Of a DNA stretch of 64,000 nucleotides, positions 28,714-37,143 are shown in pieces; the first letter of the stretch is position 1; every line of letters begins with the position of its first letter. This stretch comes from Evansella sp. AB-P1. GTDB taxonomy: Bacteria > Bacillota > Bacilli > Bacillales > Salisediminibacteriaceae. A model generated the notes under the pieces. That model was not told the DNA's origin. It worked only from the letters and a program-made list of their open reading frames with translations, and ran no database searches. The position numbers were made by a program, and so were the translations under genes. Where the stretch lies: contig NZ_JARUKY010000003.1 of the NCBI RefSeq assembly GCF_029688925.1, positions 222,117 to 286,116 on the forward strand, read 5' to 3'.

Positions 28714-29200
28714 AAGCGTCCACCTCCAAGTGATCATATCCTAGAATTCCGTTACAACCTACAACAAATAAATAAAAATATCCCATCCACCTTCAGAAAA
28801 CTGGCGAACGATGAATATGTAAACAGTTACACATCATCAATAAAAAATAAGCTTAATCAACCGTTAAAATAATCCCTCCTTTTTTGAAAAACCATTACAA
28901 AGAGTTCAATAGATTCGTTATAGCGAAACTTCAACATAAATTTTATCATACAACACCGTTCGTCACAACGAACTTGCAGAATTTTTAGAAAACTATACTT
29001 TTGTATAATAATAAAGAGTAAAAATTCATCCATCACGGTTGTGTGTCTTTCATTTTTGAAGAGCTTTATGAAAGAGGATCATATTAATTTTGAATGAAAT
29101 TGTGGATTTGTGGTGTATGAAGGGGTGTGGAGAAAATGGAGGGGAACTGATCGCCTTCAATAATTCTGCAAATCTCTTTATTGACTGGTTGCGGGATCAT
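28714..29200. other. Intergenic region without a recognisable gene
   Basis: Contains the promoter region of the sortase-anchored gene. A GGAGGG at about 28876 (minus strand) is not followed by a usable start codon. No gene supported. Confidence 0.4.
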
Positions 29201-29204
29201 TGGC

Positions 29205-29870
29205 AGCATTCTATATTACTGCAAAACGGCTTTTCCCCTTTTGCAGGCTTATTGGCGGTCTTCTATATTCCTGCAAAACGGCTTTTCCCCTTTTGCAGGC
29301 TTATTGGCGGGCTTCTATATTACTGCAAAACGGCTTTTTCCCTTTTGCAGGCTTATTGGCGGCATTCCATATTCCTGCAAAACGGCTTTTCCCCTTTTGC
29401 AGGCTTATTGGCGGTCTTCTATATTCCTGCAAATCGGCTTTTCCCCTTTTGCAGGCTTATTGGCGGTCTTCTATATTCCTGCAAATCGGCTTTTTCCCTT
29501 TTGCAGGCTTATTGGCGGTCTTCTATTTGCCTGCAAAACGGCTTTTTCCCTTTTGCAGGCTTATTGGCGGTCTTCTATATTCCTGCAAAACGGCTTTTTC
29601 CCTTTTGCAGGCTCATTGGCGGTCTTCTATTTGCCTGCAAAACGGCTTTTTCCCTTTTGCGGGATCATTGGCGGTCTTCTATTTGCCTGCAAAACGGCTT
29701 TTTCCCTTTTGCGGGATCATTGGCAGCATTCTATATTCCTGCAAACCTGCTTTTCCCCTTTTGCAGGCTCATTGGCGGCTTTCTATTTGCCTGCAAAACG
29801 GCTTTTCCCCTTTTGCGGGATCATTGGCAGCATTCTATATTACTTCAAACCTGCTTTTTCTCTTTTTACA
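29205..29870. repeat. Tandem hairpin array, 52 bp period, about 12 copies
   Basis: CTGCAAA recurs at 29219, 29271, 29323 and so on to 29791, an exact 52 bp period, with a degenerate last copy at 29843. In each good unit CCTGCAAAA pairs with TTTTGCAGG to form a 9 bp stem, followed by a GCTTATTGGCGGTCTTCTATATT linker. Because 52 is not divisible by 3, all three plus-strand frames stay open for about 250-280 codons; these ORFs have no ribosome binding site and are artefacts. Confidence 0.92.
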
Positions 29871-29962
29871 AGTTCATTGGCACCACCCTGTTCCTCGGCC
29901 CAGATGCTCCCAGGTTACAAATAAACTTCCTAATTTAACATTGGCTTTAGATCATTCAAGCT

Positions 29963-30547
29963 TCACAATCGTAGAATCTCCCAAAAAAACTTTAGTATTT
30001 CGCTTACACCCTGTTTGCGAGTTTCGTGATCCTTCCACCAATTACGATTAAATGTATCCTCCCGTACTGGTACGGATACAATTTTTACACCCTTGTTCTT
30101 ATAGGTTTTCTTAAATATCCATTTGGATCTTGCAGAATGATATTTATTCGTTACAAGTAAAAGCTTCCTTATTTTTAACCCTTCCAGCAACTCCTTAGCC
30201 AATTCTGCCTCGTCCCGAGTACTGGTTACTCCTGTATATTCATAAATCGCGTCATCAGGTACTTGAAGGGCAATTAAATGTTCTCTCATAATATGGGAGG
30301 AATACGTTTTCCAACCCACAATCGTACCTGTCAATATGATTTTATTACAATATCCTTCATGATAGAGCTTTGCTGCTTCAGCTTCCCTATCTCCATTTCC
30401 GTTACCGTCACTTAAAACTAATATGGCATCGCCTTTTTCTCGTTCATCTTCAGAAACTAGTAAACGATGTAGATTACAAACTAGTGCAATAAAAATGATG
30501 AGAAAAGCTATTATAAAAAGTAGTAAGCTCCACATGAAAAGCATCAT
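29963..30547 (-). CDS. YdcF family (DUF218) membrane protein
   Basis: A 194-residue protein: one N-terminal membrane helix (about residues 3-25), then the DUF218/YdcF domain with AILVLSDGNGNGDREAEAAKLY, IILTGTIVGWKTYSS, TSTRDEAELAKELL and LLLVTNKYHSARSKWIF. It is a paralog of 63163-63747, sharing the C-terminal VPVREDTFNRNWWKDHETRKQG. YdcF-like proteins bind a nucleotide-like ligand or take part in envelope polysaccharide metabolism; function here is open. Start after GGAGG, 10 bases. Its end lies against the hairpin array. Confidence 0.88.
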   Translation of the reverse strand: MMLFMWSLLLFIIAFLIIFIALVCNLHRLLVSEDEREKGDAILVLSDGNGNGDREAEAAKLYHEGYCNKIILTGTIVGWKTYSSHIMREHLIALQVPDDAIYEYTGVTSTRDEAELAKELLEGLKIRKLLLVTNKYHSARSKWIFKKTYKNKGVKIVSVPVREDTFNRNWWKDHETRKQGVSEILKFFWEILRL

Positions 30548-30752
30548 TTAAACTAGTCCTCCAATTGAACTCAACATATTAAATACACCCTATTAAAAAC
30601 TACGAGCATTCCGTCTAACAAATCAATAATGATATGAAATATGTATTCCTGTTATATTGTCCATATTCTATTTAGAATAGCTCAGCTATGATTGTGAACT
30701 GCCGAGCTTTCTTAATATTTATTTGACAAAATCCATGAGGTTTCTTGTACCT

Positions 30753-31928
30753 CTATTTAAATAACTTAGCTTTTATTTTATCTAAGAACCCTGTTTGTTG
30801 GAAGTCGTAATCTTCTAAATCTGGGGTATAAAATTTGTAATTGTTTTTCCCTTGATTTTTCGCAGTATACATAGCTTTATCTGCTTTTTCAATCAGTGTA
30901 TCTTTATCTTCTCCATCTTCTGGATAGGTACTTATTCCAATACTTACGGAGACCTTGGCTTCATTGCCTTGGATTTGATATGGTTTTGAAACAGTTTCCA
31001 CAATTCGCTGTGCAATCTCTTCCATTTTTTCTGAAGCTACTTCTTCTAAAACAAGGATGAATTCATCACCACCAATTCGTGAAATAAGATCCTCTTCCCT
31101 CAGATTTTCTTGTAACCTTCTTACTACTTCTTTCAGCAGTTCATCCCCAGCATCATGGCCTAACGTATCATTCACATATTTAAAATCGTCTAAGTCAAGA
31201 AACATGATGGACAATTGCTCTTTATGTCGCTTTGCCCGTGCAAGTCCTTTCGTAATATGCATATATAACGCTTTTCTATTAGGTAAATCTGTCAAATCAT
31301 CGTAATATGCCATTTGCTTTAATTCTTCCTCAAGACCCTTCCTAAAGGTAATATCAAAAATTTGACCATTTACCTTTGAAACCTTACCATCTATATTAAT
31401 TATGGGAGAAAAGAACCTCATTATCCACCTAATTCCATATTCAGGATGATGGATGCGGTACTCTACCTTTGATGACTCACCTAAAAGCACCTTTTCCTCC
31501 TCTATTCGAACTTTTTCTTTATCCTCTTCAAAAATAATATCTGTCCACAAATATGGGTTGTCTTGGAATTCTTCACTGGAGTACCCATAAACATCTTCAA
31601 TTCCTTTTGAGAAAAACGTTTTTTCTCGTTGTAAATCATACGAATAAACAGCTCCATCTAAGGAGTTAAACAGCGTTTTATAATCTTGGTTACTTTGCTT
31701 TGTTTTCTCTAACTGCTCTTCAAGGTTGAGGTTGTCAGCTACAAGGCTTTCCATCGTAAAACTTAGTTTTTCGAGGCGATTTCCTAATATATAAACAAAT
31801 AATATTAGTGATGCCAAGAAAAGATACCGAATGAACGGAATTCCTTCATTTGCACTAAAATAATATACCTCCAAGATAACTGCCAATAAAAATATAGCCA
31901 AAGACAATAGTCTTATTTTGTTTTTCAT
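30753..31928 (-). CDS. PAS-GGDEF diguanylate cyclase
   Basis: A 391-residue membrane-bound protein: two N-terminal membrane helices (to about 50), a coiled coil, a PAS domain with PAC motif (about 85-205) and a GGDEF domain (about 215-375). The catalytic motif is intact (SRIGGDEFILVL) and is preceded by REED, an RxxD inhibitory I-site at the right distance, so it is predicted to make cyclic di-GMP and be product-inhibited. No EAL or HD-GYP partner domain. Single gene; probably one of the enzymes feeding the three c-di-GMP riboswitches of this window. Confidence 0.93.
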   Translation of the reverse strand: MKNKIRLLSLAIFLLAVILEVYYFSANEGIPFIRYLFLASLILFVYILGNRLEKLSFTMESLVADNLNLEEQLEKTKQSNQDYKTLFNSLDGAVYSYDLQREKTFFSKGIEDVYGYSSEEFQDNPYLWTDIIFEEDKEKVRIEEEKVLLGESSKVEYRIHHPEYGIRWIMRFFSPIINIDGKVSKVNGQIFDITFRKGLEEELKQMAYYDDLTDLPNRKALYMHITKGLARAKRHKEQLSIMFLDLDDFKYVNDTLGHDAGDELLKEVVRRLQENLREEDLISRIGGDEFILVLEEVASEKMEEIAQRIVETVSKPYQIQGNEAKVSVSIGISTYPEDGEDKDTLIEKADKAMYTAKNQGKNNYKFYTPDLEDYDFQQTGFLDKIKAKLFK

Positions 31929-32154
31929 TATTGTTCCTACTTTCTATCTCCGTACCATTTCAAACATGACGGCACATTCAAATTATCATGCAATTAATTC
32001 TAAACAACTCTATCATTGACGAATTTACGGATATTTTGTCGATACAGTTTGATTATACATTATCTATAATACTTTTGTTTTTAATATGCGCATGTGGTTC
32101 TATTCCCAATCCATTTAGCCCGTAGTCCTTGGGTAAGGTCTGGAAAGTTGGTAA

Positions 32155-32200
32155 ATACACAAAGCTGTCACAGACATGGTCTGTGACAGCTTTGTGACTA
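32155..32200. terminator. Perfect 18 bp hairpin, probable terminator of the dehydrogenase gene
   Basis: CACAAAGCTGTCACAGAC (32158-32175), loop ATG, GTCTGTGACAGCTTTGTG (32179-32196). It lies 27 bp past the stop of the minus-strand gene at 32223 and has only a weak T run (TTTGTGTATTT). Confidence 0.65.
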
Positions 32201-32222
32201 ACTTCTGTATGGAGGGTTCCTA

Positions 32223-33110
32223 CTACTTATTATTTATCATGTTTTCAAAGCACTTTAACATTGCGGACATATCTTCTTCCTTTAACCCCATGTTTGCTCC
32301 TAGTAAAAATAGATCCTTCGCTTGGGATAACATTGGCGTCGGTACTTGTAACTCATCAGCCATGGTTTTTGCTAATCCTAAATCCTTGTACATTAACCCT
32401 AAGGAGAATTGTGGATCAAAGTTTCTTTCTAAAATAGCTTCCTCTTTCCCCTGGAGGATTGCACTATTAGCTCCACCTTGCTTTAATACGTGTAAAAATA
32501 GTTTCTCGTCCACATTCCCCTGTTTCGCAATGCTTAACCCTTGGAGTAAGGATAATAAATTAATTGCTACGATTGAATTATTCGCTATTTTTGCAGTGGC
32601 TGCTGTTCCTACCTCACCAAAATAGGTTGTATTTCTACCAAGTATATTAAAGTACGGTTCACAATCCTTCACCACCGCTTCATCAGCACCAACTAAAAAG
32701 TTTAGGTTACCTTCCTCAGCTTGAACTTTACTCCCTGTTACTGGCGCCTCCACATAAGCAATATCCAAACCCTTTAATCGATTATATACACTCTTAGAAG
32801 TTTCTGGACTTACCGTACTACTATTAATTATAATTTTCGGCTTCGAAGCTCCATGGATCACACCATTCACTCCAAAAACCACGTCCTCTACTACTGCATC
32901 ATTTGCCAGCATAAGAAAAACAATAGATGACCTTTCTGCTATATCCTTAGGAGACGCTGCTGCAGTTGCCCCTAACTCCACTACGTCCTCCATCACAGAA
33001 GCAGTTCTATTCCAAACACTCACCTGCAAGTTAGCAGCCACTAAATTTTTTGCCATGGGCTTACCCATTATTCCTAATCCAATAAAACCTACTGTATTTT
33101 CCACACCCAT
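32223..33110 (-). CDS. NAD(P)-dependent beta-hydroxyacid dehydrogenase
   Basis: A 295-residue enzyme of the 3-hydroxyisobutyrate dehydrogenase/glyoxylate reductase family. The N-terminal Rossmann motif (GFIGLGIMGKPMAKNL) and the substrate-binding segment EAPVTGSKVQAEEG are present; the catalytic Lys lies in the helix following GTAATAKIANNS. It interconverts a beta-hydroxyacid and a semialdehyde or glyoxylate-type compound; the substrate is not evident. The start at 33110 follows GAGGGG by 10 bases; an in-frame ATG seven codons earlier lies inside the site region. Single gene. Confidence 0.9.
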   Translation of the reverse strand: MGVENTVGFIGLGIMGKPMAKNLVAANLQVSVWNRTASVMEDVVELGATAAASPKDIAERSSIVFLMLANDAVVEDVVFGVNGVIHGASKPKIIINSSTVSPETSKSVYNRLKGLDIAYVEAPVTGSKVQAEEGNLNFLVGADEAVVKDCEPYFNILGRNTTYFGEVGTAATAKIANNSIVAINLLSLLQGLSIAKQGNVDEKLFLHVLKQGGANSAILQGKEEAILERNFDPQFSLGLMYKDLGLAKTMADELQVPTPMLSQAKDLFLLGANMGLKEEDMSAMLKCFENMINNK

Positions 33111-33263
33111 TTCGTTACATCCCCTCTTCATTTTGATTAATTTAAAAAAGATCGTATAAGACGGTGACGTTTTTCACATCTACCAAAAAAATTCCCACCT
33201 ATTATATTTTCTAACTAAGTATGTCTTGATCCTCTTTTTCTCCTGACATTAAGAAAAGAATGT

Positions 33264-34337
33264 TCAACTTATAATTTTTAAAATAAATGTTACTAATCTA
33301 TTCCGTTCCTTAAGATCATGACGATCAACGACCTGACTATCCAGAATAAGAGCCTTTTCATCCTCACTTATTCGTGAATAGGCAGTAGGTATATCAAGGA
33401 GTTGAAAATTAGTATTGACTACATTTCCGTATTCCCGCGGCAATAGCTTACCCTCAATTAATGTATCCGTTAATGATTGAAAATCATCAATCCTAGTATT
33501 AGGAATTATTTTATTATGTACAGCTTCCTTTAGGAGTTCTACCGTTCTTTTTGCCCCATATTTCGGAATTCCCTTCACACTATATTGCGAATGTCCTTTT
33601 AGTGCATAAAAATAACTATAAAAATCATTGCTCACTTGATGATCTACAGCATCTGCATTTTTTCCTAAAAACAAATCTATTAAATCATCTGACGTTATGA
33701 TGGACGAATAGGCCCCTTTGGTCGTTAATACGTACACCCCAAAATGATTTGCCATCTGCCAGTTCAGTTCATCATTTGAAATAACTAGATCCGTATCAAA
33801 GAACTGCTCATCATTCATGTTTTCTATGAAATGATAAGGTACAACATTTGGTTCCAGATGTTTAGAATCGATAAAATAAATGTTAGGAATATATTCTCCA
33901 ACGAGCTTCGCTATCTTCAAGCTCTCTATCAATATTCTGTTCATTCTACTGTATTTTTCATTTATATTAGTCTTATATTTTTCATAGAGCTTTTTCTTAT
34001 ACTCGTGATGAACTTCTGTTAAAAGTTTACTGCGGTCATAGGTGTAATAAAAATAGATTGCCGTTCTTTTTCCAAGTCTTGTCGCGCAATATCGGCGATA
34101 ATGACCAGCGATGTTTAACAGCTCAGATGCAAGCTCAGAACATACATCCTGTACATCTTTACCGTCACTTAAACTATCAAATATTTTTAACGAACTAGGG
34201 GTATACAACGACTTTACTAAAGCATGGACATCCACATAAAAGTGAACGGTCTCCCCCTTCCCATCTACCATAGGACGAAGAATTTCATCTAAGACAACAA
34301 ACTTACTTTTTTTCAAATTCATTATATTTCCAAGCAT
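33264..34337 (-). CDS. Predicted FEN/PIN-like 5'-3' nuclease with divergent metal site
   Basis: A 357-residue protein that I read as a distant 5'-3' exonuclease/flap endonuclease (PIN-like) fold. HFYVDVHALV resembles the N-terminal catalytic Asp strand, TDLVISNDELNWQM the central metal strand, and ALKGHSQYSVKGIPKYGAKRTVELL-like sequence (about residues 240-265) the helix-3-turn-helix DNA-binding loop. In normal members that loop reads GDxSDN; here the acids are replaced (GHSQYS), so metal binding may be altered. Such proteins are common in phages. The start at 34337 follows AAAGGAGG. No phage genes surround it. The assignment is by eye. Confidence 0.6.
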   Translation of the reverse strand: MLGNIMNLKKSKFVVLDEILRPMVDGKGETVHFYVDVHALVKSLYTPSSLKIFDSLSDGKDVQDVCSELASELLNIAGHYRRYCATRLGKRTAIYFYYTYDRSKLLTEVHHEYKKKLYEKYKTNINEKYSRMNRILIESLKIAKLVGEYIPNIYFIDSKHLEPNVVPYHFIENMNDEQFFDTDLVISNDELNWQMANHFGVYVLTTKGAYSSIITSDDLIDLFLGKNADAVDHQVSNDFYSYFYALKGHSQYSVKGIPKYGAKRTVELLKEAVHNKIIPNTRIDDFQSLTDTLIEGKLLPREYGNVVNTNFQLLDIPTAYSRISEDEKALILDSQVVDRHDLKERNRLVTFILKIIS

Positions 34338-34384
34338 AAAAACACCTCCTTTACTGTTACTTGTACCGGTAAGATAGAAGCATT

Positions 34385-34495
34385 TTTTTCTATGCGACCG
34401 CAAATCCTTCTTTTCTTCGGTTGCGGGAACATTGGACGGCTCTATCTTACTGCATTTGCTCTCTTTCCTCCGTTCCGGGAACAAAAAACAGGATG
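34385..34495. repeat. Two isolated hairpin-family monomers
   Basis: ACCGCAA near 34395 pairs with TTGCGG near 34420, followed by the AACATTGGACGGCTCTATCTT linker; a second unit (CTGCATTTG...CGGGAAC) follows to about 34488. Same monomer family as the four arrays. The rest of the gap to 34668 holds the cheY terminator. Confidence 0.65.
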
Positions 34496-34627
34496 GATAA
34501 ATTCCGATACTTTACTGCTTACTTATTTAATTCATTTTGTCCTTTATGAATAACTGCCATATCTTCTACCCCTAATATTGAAGTTTTCAAACAATGACTT
34601 ACAAACCAATAGTTATTGAAAATACGA

Positions 34628-34662
34628 AAAGGAAGCACAGAATTCTATTCCACGCTTCCCAA
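34628..34662 (-). terminator. Probable terminator of cheX-cheY
   Basis: GGAAGC (34631-34636) pairs with GCTTCC (34654-34659), ending in TTTTC on the minus strand. Confidence 0.55.
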
Positions 34663-34668
34663 TCACTA

Positions 34669-35022
34669 TTAAACTAGTTTACTTATAGCATTCTCGATTC
34701 TTTCTCTATCAAAAGGTTTTACAATAAAGTCCTTCGCACCACTTTGAATAGAATCGATTACCATGCTTTGTTGACCCATAGCAGAGCACATAATAACCTT
34801 CGCATTAGGATTAACCTGCATGATTTCCTTAAGAGCACTAACACCGTCCATCTCTGGCATCGTAATATCCATAGTAACCAAATCTGGCATCAACTCTTTA
34901 TATTTCTCAATTGCATCCTTCCCATTTTCCGCTTCTCCTACAACTTCGTGGCCAATTTTTGATAATATATCTGATAGTTGCATTCGCATAAATTTTGCGT
35001 CATCTGTTACTAGTACCTTCAA
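34669..35022 (-). CDS. cheY: CheY-like response regulator
   Basis: A 117-residue single receiver domain. It has the acidic pair (VTDDAKFMR), the phosphoacceptor Asp in PDLVTMDITMPEMDG, the Ser/Thr switch (IMCSAMGQQ) and the Lys in FIVKPFD. The lack of an output domain and the partnership with a CheX phosphatase make it a CheY, controlling flagellar rotation. Its start overlaps the cheX stop by 4 bp. Both genes lie behind a c-di-GMP riboswitch. A main cheY in the fla/che operon elsewhere is likely, so this may be an accessory copy. Confidence 0.92.
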   Translation of the reverse strand: MKVLVTDDAKFMRMQLSDILSKIGHEVVGEAENGKDAIEKYKELMPDLVTMDITMPEMDGVSALKEIMQVNPNAKVIMCSAMGQQSMVIDSIQSGAKDFIVKPFDRERIENAISKLV

Positions 35023-35504
35023 ACTACTGCCTCCTCTTTAATCATTAAAACAATAGTAATCTTATCATTTTCACTAAGATTTACTCCCAATTGAATACCG
35101 TTTTCAAAAGCTGTAAATTTAGAAACACCAACAATGACAGTAGGAGGAGAAATATCAAGGGAGATTTCCTTTTTTGAAATATTAGTAATCATATTCCCAG
35201 AAATCATGTTCCCCAACTCACCAATAAATGATTCTAGCATTTCTCCTTCAAGTGCCATACCATACATAGATTGGGCGATGAAATTAAAGGCATCCTTATC
35301 CCCCTCAATCAATACTTGTCCACTTAAATTACCTGTGAGACCAATAAGCACACCCATTTCCCGTTTATAAAACTCTTTTTTTATTAATGAAGGAGAATCC
35401 ACCTTTGTTTCTGTTGGGATAATATCCATCACACTTTTAATCATGCCGTTAATGCTTTCTTTAACAATGAAGTTATGCTTGCTTTCAACCTTCACTTCCC
35501 TCAT
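35019..35504 (-). CDS. cheX: CheX-like CheY-P phosphatase
   Basis: A 161-residue protein of the CheC/CheX/FliY family, which dephosphorylates CheY-P. The active-site ExxN is visible in ESFIGELGNMISGN. It has the single catalytic helix typical of CheX rather than the two of CheC. The start at 35504 follows AGGTGG by 8 bases; upstream in-frame GTG codons lie in the site. First gene of a two-gene operon with cheY. It is preceded by a c-di-GMP-I aptamer and a terminator hairpin (35572-35602), so expression should depend on cyclic di-GMP. Confidence 0.9.
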   Translation of the reverse strand: MREVKVESKHNFIVKESINGMIKSVMDIIPTETKVDSPSLIKKEFYKREMGVLIGLTGNLSGQVLIEGDKDAFNFIAQSMYGMALEGEMLESFIGELGNMISGNMITNISKKEISLDISPPTVIVGVSKFTAFENGIQLGVNLSENDKITIVLMIKEEAVV

Positions 35505-35571
35505 TACTTTCACCACCTATGAATTTACTTTTCGATTTAACTAATTGTTTGATTGTTATTTGGAAAAATAA

Positions 35572-35603
35572 AAAAATGTACACCCGAAAAAGGTATACAC
35601 TAC
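35572..35603 (-). terminator. Riboswitch expression-platform terminator before cheX
   Basis: GTGTATACC and GGTGTACAT pair (with wobbles) around a short loop, followed by a run of six T on the minus strand. It lies between the c-di-GMP aptamer and cheX. Confidence 0.75.
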
Positions 35604-35612
35604 AATGCAGAA

Positions 35613-35716
35613 ACCAGTTTTCGGCAACCCGACTACCATAGTATGAAAAAATGAAGAAACATACCTTAGGCTCGTGGCTTTGCGTCCCTACCTTTGAGTA
35701 GGTTTGCCTTTTTCAA
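35613..35716 (-). ncRNA. Cyclic di-GMP-I (GEMM-I) riboswitch upstream of cheX-cheY
   Basis: On the minus strand the conserved class I core is present: GGCAAACC at 35708-35701, GGGACGCAAAGCCAC, GCCTAAGG, then ACTATGGTAGTCGGGTTGCC ending near 35621. P1, P2 and P3 can all form. A terminator follows at once, so c-di-GMP binding should control read-through into cheX-cheY. Confidence 0.93.
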
Positions 35717-36003
35717 TTTTTTAATTGCTTTCATTTTATATGAAAATAAGTCATAAGTCCATATTATCCGACCATTTTTCACATCAAATTAGGGTACATT
35801 GCATTATTTACTCATAAAATCATTTTATATTTATGGTACCTTTAACCTATTTCTTTTCCATTATTTAAAGGTGAAAAAACCCCTACAAACACAAATGCAT
35901 ACTGGAGTTTTTAATCGTGTTTATAATTACCCTTTTGATGGCTAGGGGAAGTTTGAACATGCTTCAATACTTGCCGGTTCAATCACAGTGAGCATGGTGA
36001 AGT
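35717..36003. other. Intergenic region, promoter side of the cheX riboswitch
   Basis: AT-rich and without a supported gene. It must hold the promoter for the riboswitch transcript. A TTTTGATGGCTAGGGG segment near 35934 looks repeat-like but was not matched elsewhere. Confidence 0.4.
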
Positions 36004-36029
36004 ATGATTGAGATCGAGGGGGTCTTGTT

Positions 36030-36242
36030 CTCGCAAACGGTGGAAAAACTGAATTTCGGGATAATAGAAGCTGGCTATCTTACCGCAAACGGTGGGAAAT
36101 CAGAAATGCGGGATGATAGGACGAAGACCCGATCTACAAGAAGCATTCTAAAGGCACAGAAAGCAGGGAAAAATAAACAAATGTTGCACACTAGAAACGC
36201 CTTGACTACCGGAAAGCAGAAATATCATGAAATGCGGTAGCC
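36030..36242. repeat. Hairpin-family repeats in inverted orientation
   Basis: CCGCAAACGGTGGGAAATCAG...ATGCGG at about 36080-36110 is the reverse of the 8.0 kb monomer. Degenerate 60 bp units like those at 7549-7697 follow to 36242 (CTAGAAACGCC, CCGGAAAGCAG), also reversed. Confidence 0.6.
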
Positions 36243-36244
36243 AA

Positions 36245-36630
36245 GAAACTTCCGCTAATCCTTTCCTCCCTTTGCAGTAACGCTGCTACTTCCTCTGTTC
36301 CCGCAAATCTCTTTTTCTCTCTTTGCAGGAACGCTGGCTTCTTCCTCTGTGCCTGCAAACCTCTTTTTCTCTCTTTGCAGGAACGCTGGACACTTCCTCT
36401 GTTCCCGCAAACCCCTTTTTCACTCTCTGCAGGAACGCTGGCTTCTTCCTCTGTGCCTGCAAACCTCTTTTTCTCTCTTTGCAGGAACGCTGGCTTCTTC
36501 CTCTGTGCCTGCAAATCTCTTTTTCTCTCTTTGCAGGAACGCTGGCTTCTTCCTCCGTGCCTGCAAATCTCATTTTCTCTCTTTGCAGGAACGCTGGACA
36601 CTTCCTCTGTGCCCGCAAGTAATGTTTATG
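36245..36630. repeat. Tandem hairpin array, 52 bp period, 6 copies
   Basis: Units begin CCYGCAA at 36300, 36352, 36404, 36456, 36508 and 36560, a 52 bp period, with degenerate flanking copies at 36248 and 36612. CCTGCAAA pairs with TTTGCAGG, followed by an AACGCTGGCTTCTTCCTCTGTG linker. Open frames on both strands across the array are artefacts. Confidence 0.9.
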
Positions 36631-36730
36631 CAATTTGCAGTATAATAGGACCAAACTAGACGACTGCAATGTTACAAATGCATAAGATGTGATTGCTGTG
36701 TAAGAACATTTTCTCCCCCCATATTGCAAG

Positions 36731-36780
36731 TTTCACTTCACTTGCACCATAGGTGAATCTACCCTGAAAATACACCGTTT
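36731..36780 (-). repeat. Dispersed repeat copy
   Basis: Reverse complement of the TTTTCAGGGTAGA...ATGGTGCAAGTG block seen near 7700, 7950, 9800 and 63808. Confidence 0.5.
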
Positions 36781-36887
36781 CACCAGTAAAGCACGTTGAC
36801 TCACAGAATTACTATCCCTTTCGCAGAATGAGATGGCATTTCTCGTTCAGAATGTACTGTAACAACTTGCATTAAAGTTAAATCAGA

Positions 36888-36959
36888 TTATTTTAACCTT
36901 CTTAGGAATCGTATCCTCCTGAATATCCGTAATATTCTGAATATTTTAAAGGCATTCAT
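36888..36959 (-). CDS. Candidate 23-residue cationic amphipathic peptide
   Basis: ATG at 36959 follows GAGGAGGGGG by 5 bases; stop TAA at 36888-36890. The peptide begins MNAFKIFRILRIF and ends RRIRFLRRLK, with nine Lys/Arg and no acidic residue. Hydrophobic residues fall every three to four positions, giving a strongly amphipathic helix, as in membrane-active peptides, type I toxins or leaderless bacteriocins. It lies 308 bp downstream of an ABC exporter on the same strand, but a terminator at 37078-37125 separates them. Unknown family; a chance ORF is possible. Confidence 0.45.
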   Translation of the reverse strand: MNAFKIFRILRIFRRIRFLRRLK

Positions 36960-37077
36960 AGTATCCCCCTCCTCTTTATAAGGTAGTTCCTCTTCTTAGC
37001 ATCTATTTCAACATATGATGAAAAATCCCTTTTATTTTTCAAAACAAATGAACTTTTTTAGTAGTTTCAAAACAAAA

Positions 37078-37127
37078 AATGCCTCTATTTCTCCTTAATA
37101 AATGTAGTAGAGGAAATAGAGACACTG
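37078..37127 (-). terminator. Terminator after the ABC exporter operon
   Basis: TGTCTCTATTTCC pairs with GGAGAAATAGAGGCA around an AT-rich loop on the minus strand, followed by TTTTTTG. Confidence 0.7.
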
Positions 37128-37143
37128 CTCATTTTTTGCGCTG

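Noticed and set aside
29205..29870. CRISPR array
   Set aside because: The period is regular, but the sequence between stems is conserved rather than made of unique spacers, and there are no cas genes.
29090..30051. Three overlapping plus-strand ORFs of 247-283 codons
   Set aside because: They are frames of the 52 bp hairpin array; all three frames stay open because 52 is not divisible by 3, and none has a ribosome binding site.
36206..36729. Several repeat-rich ORFs on both strands
   Set aside because: Artefacts of the 52 bp array at 36.3 kb.
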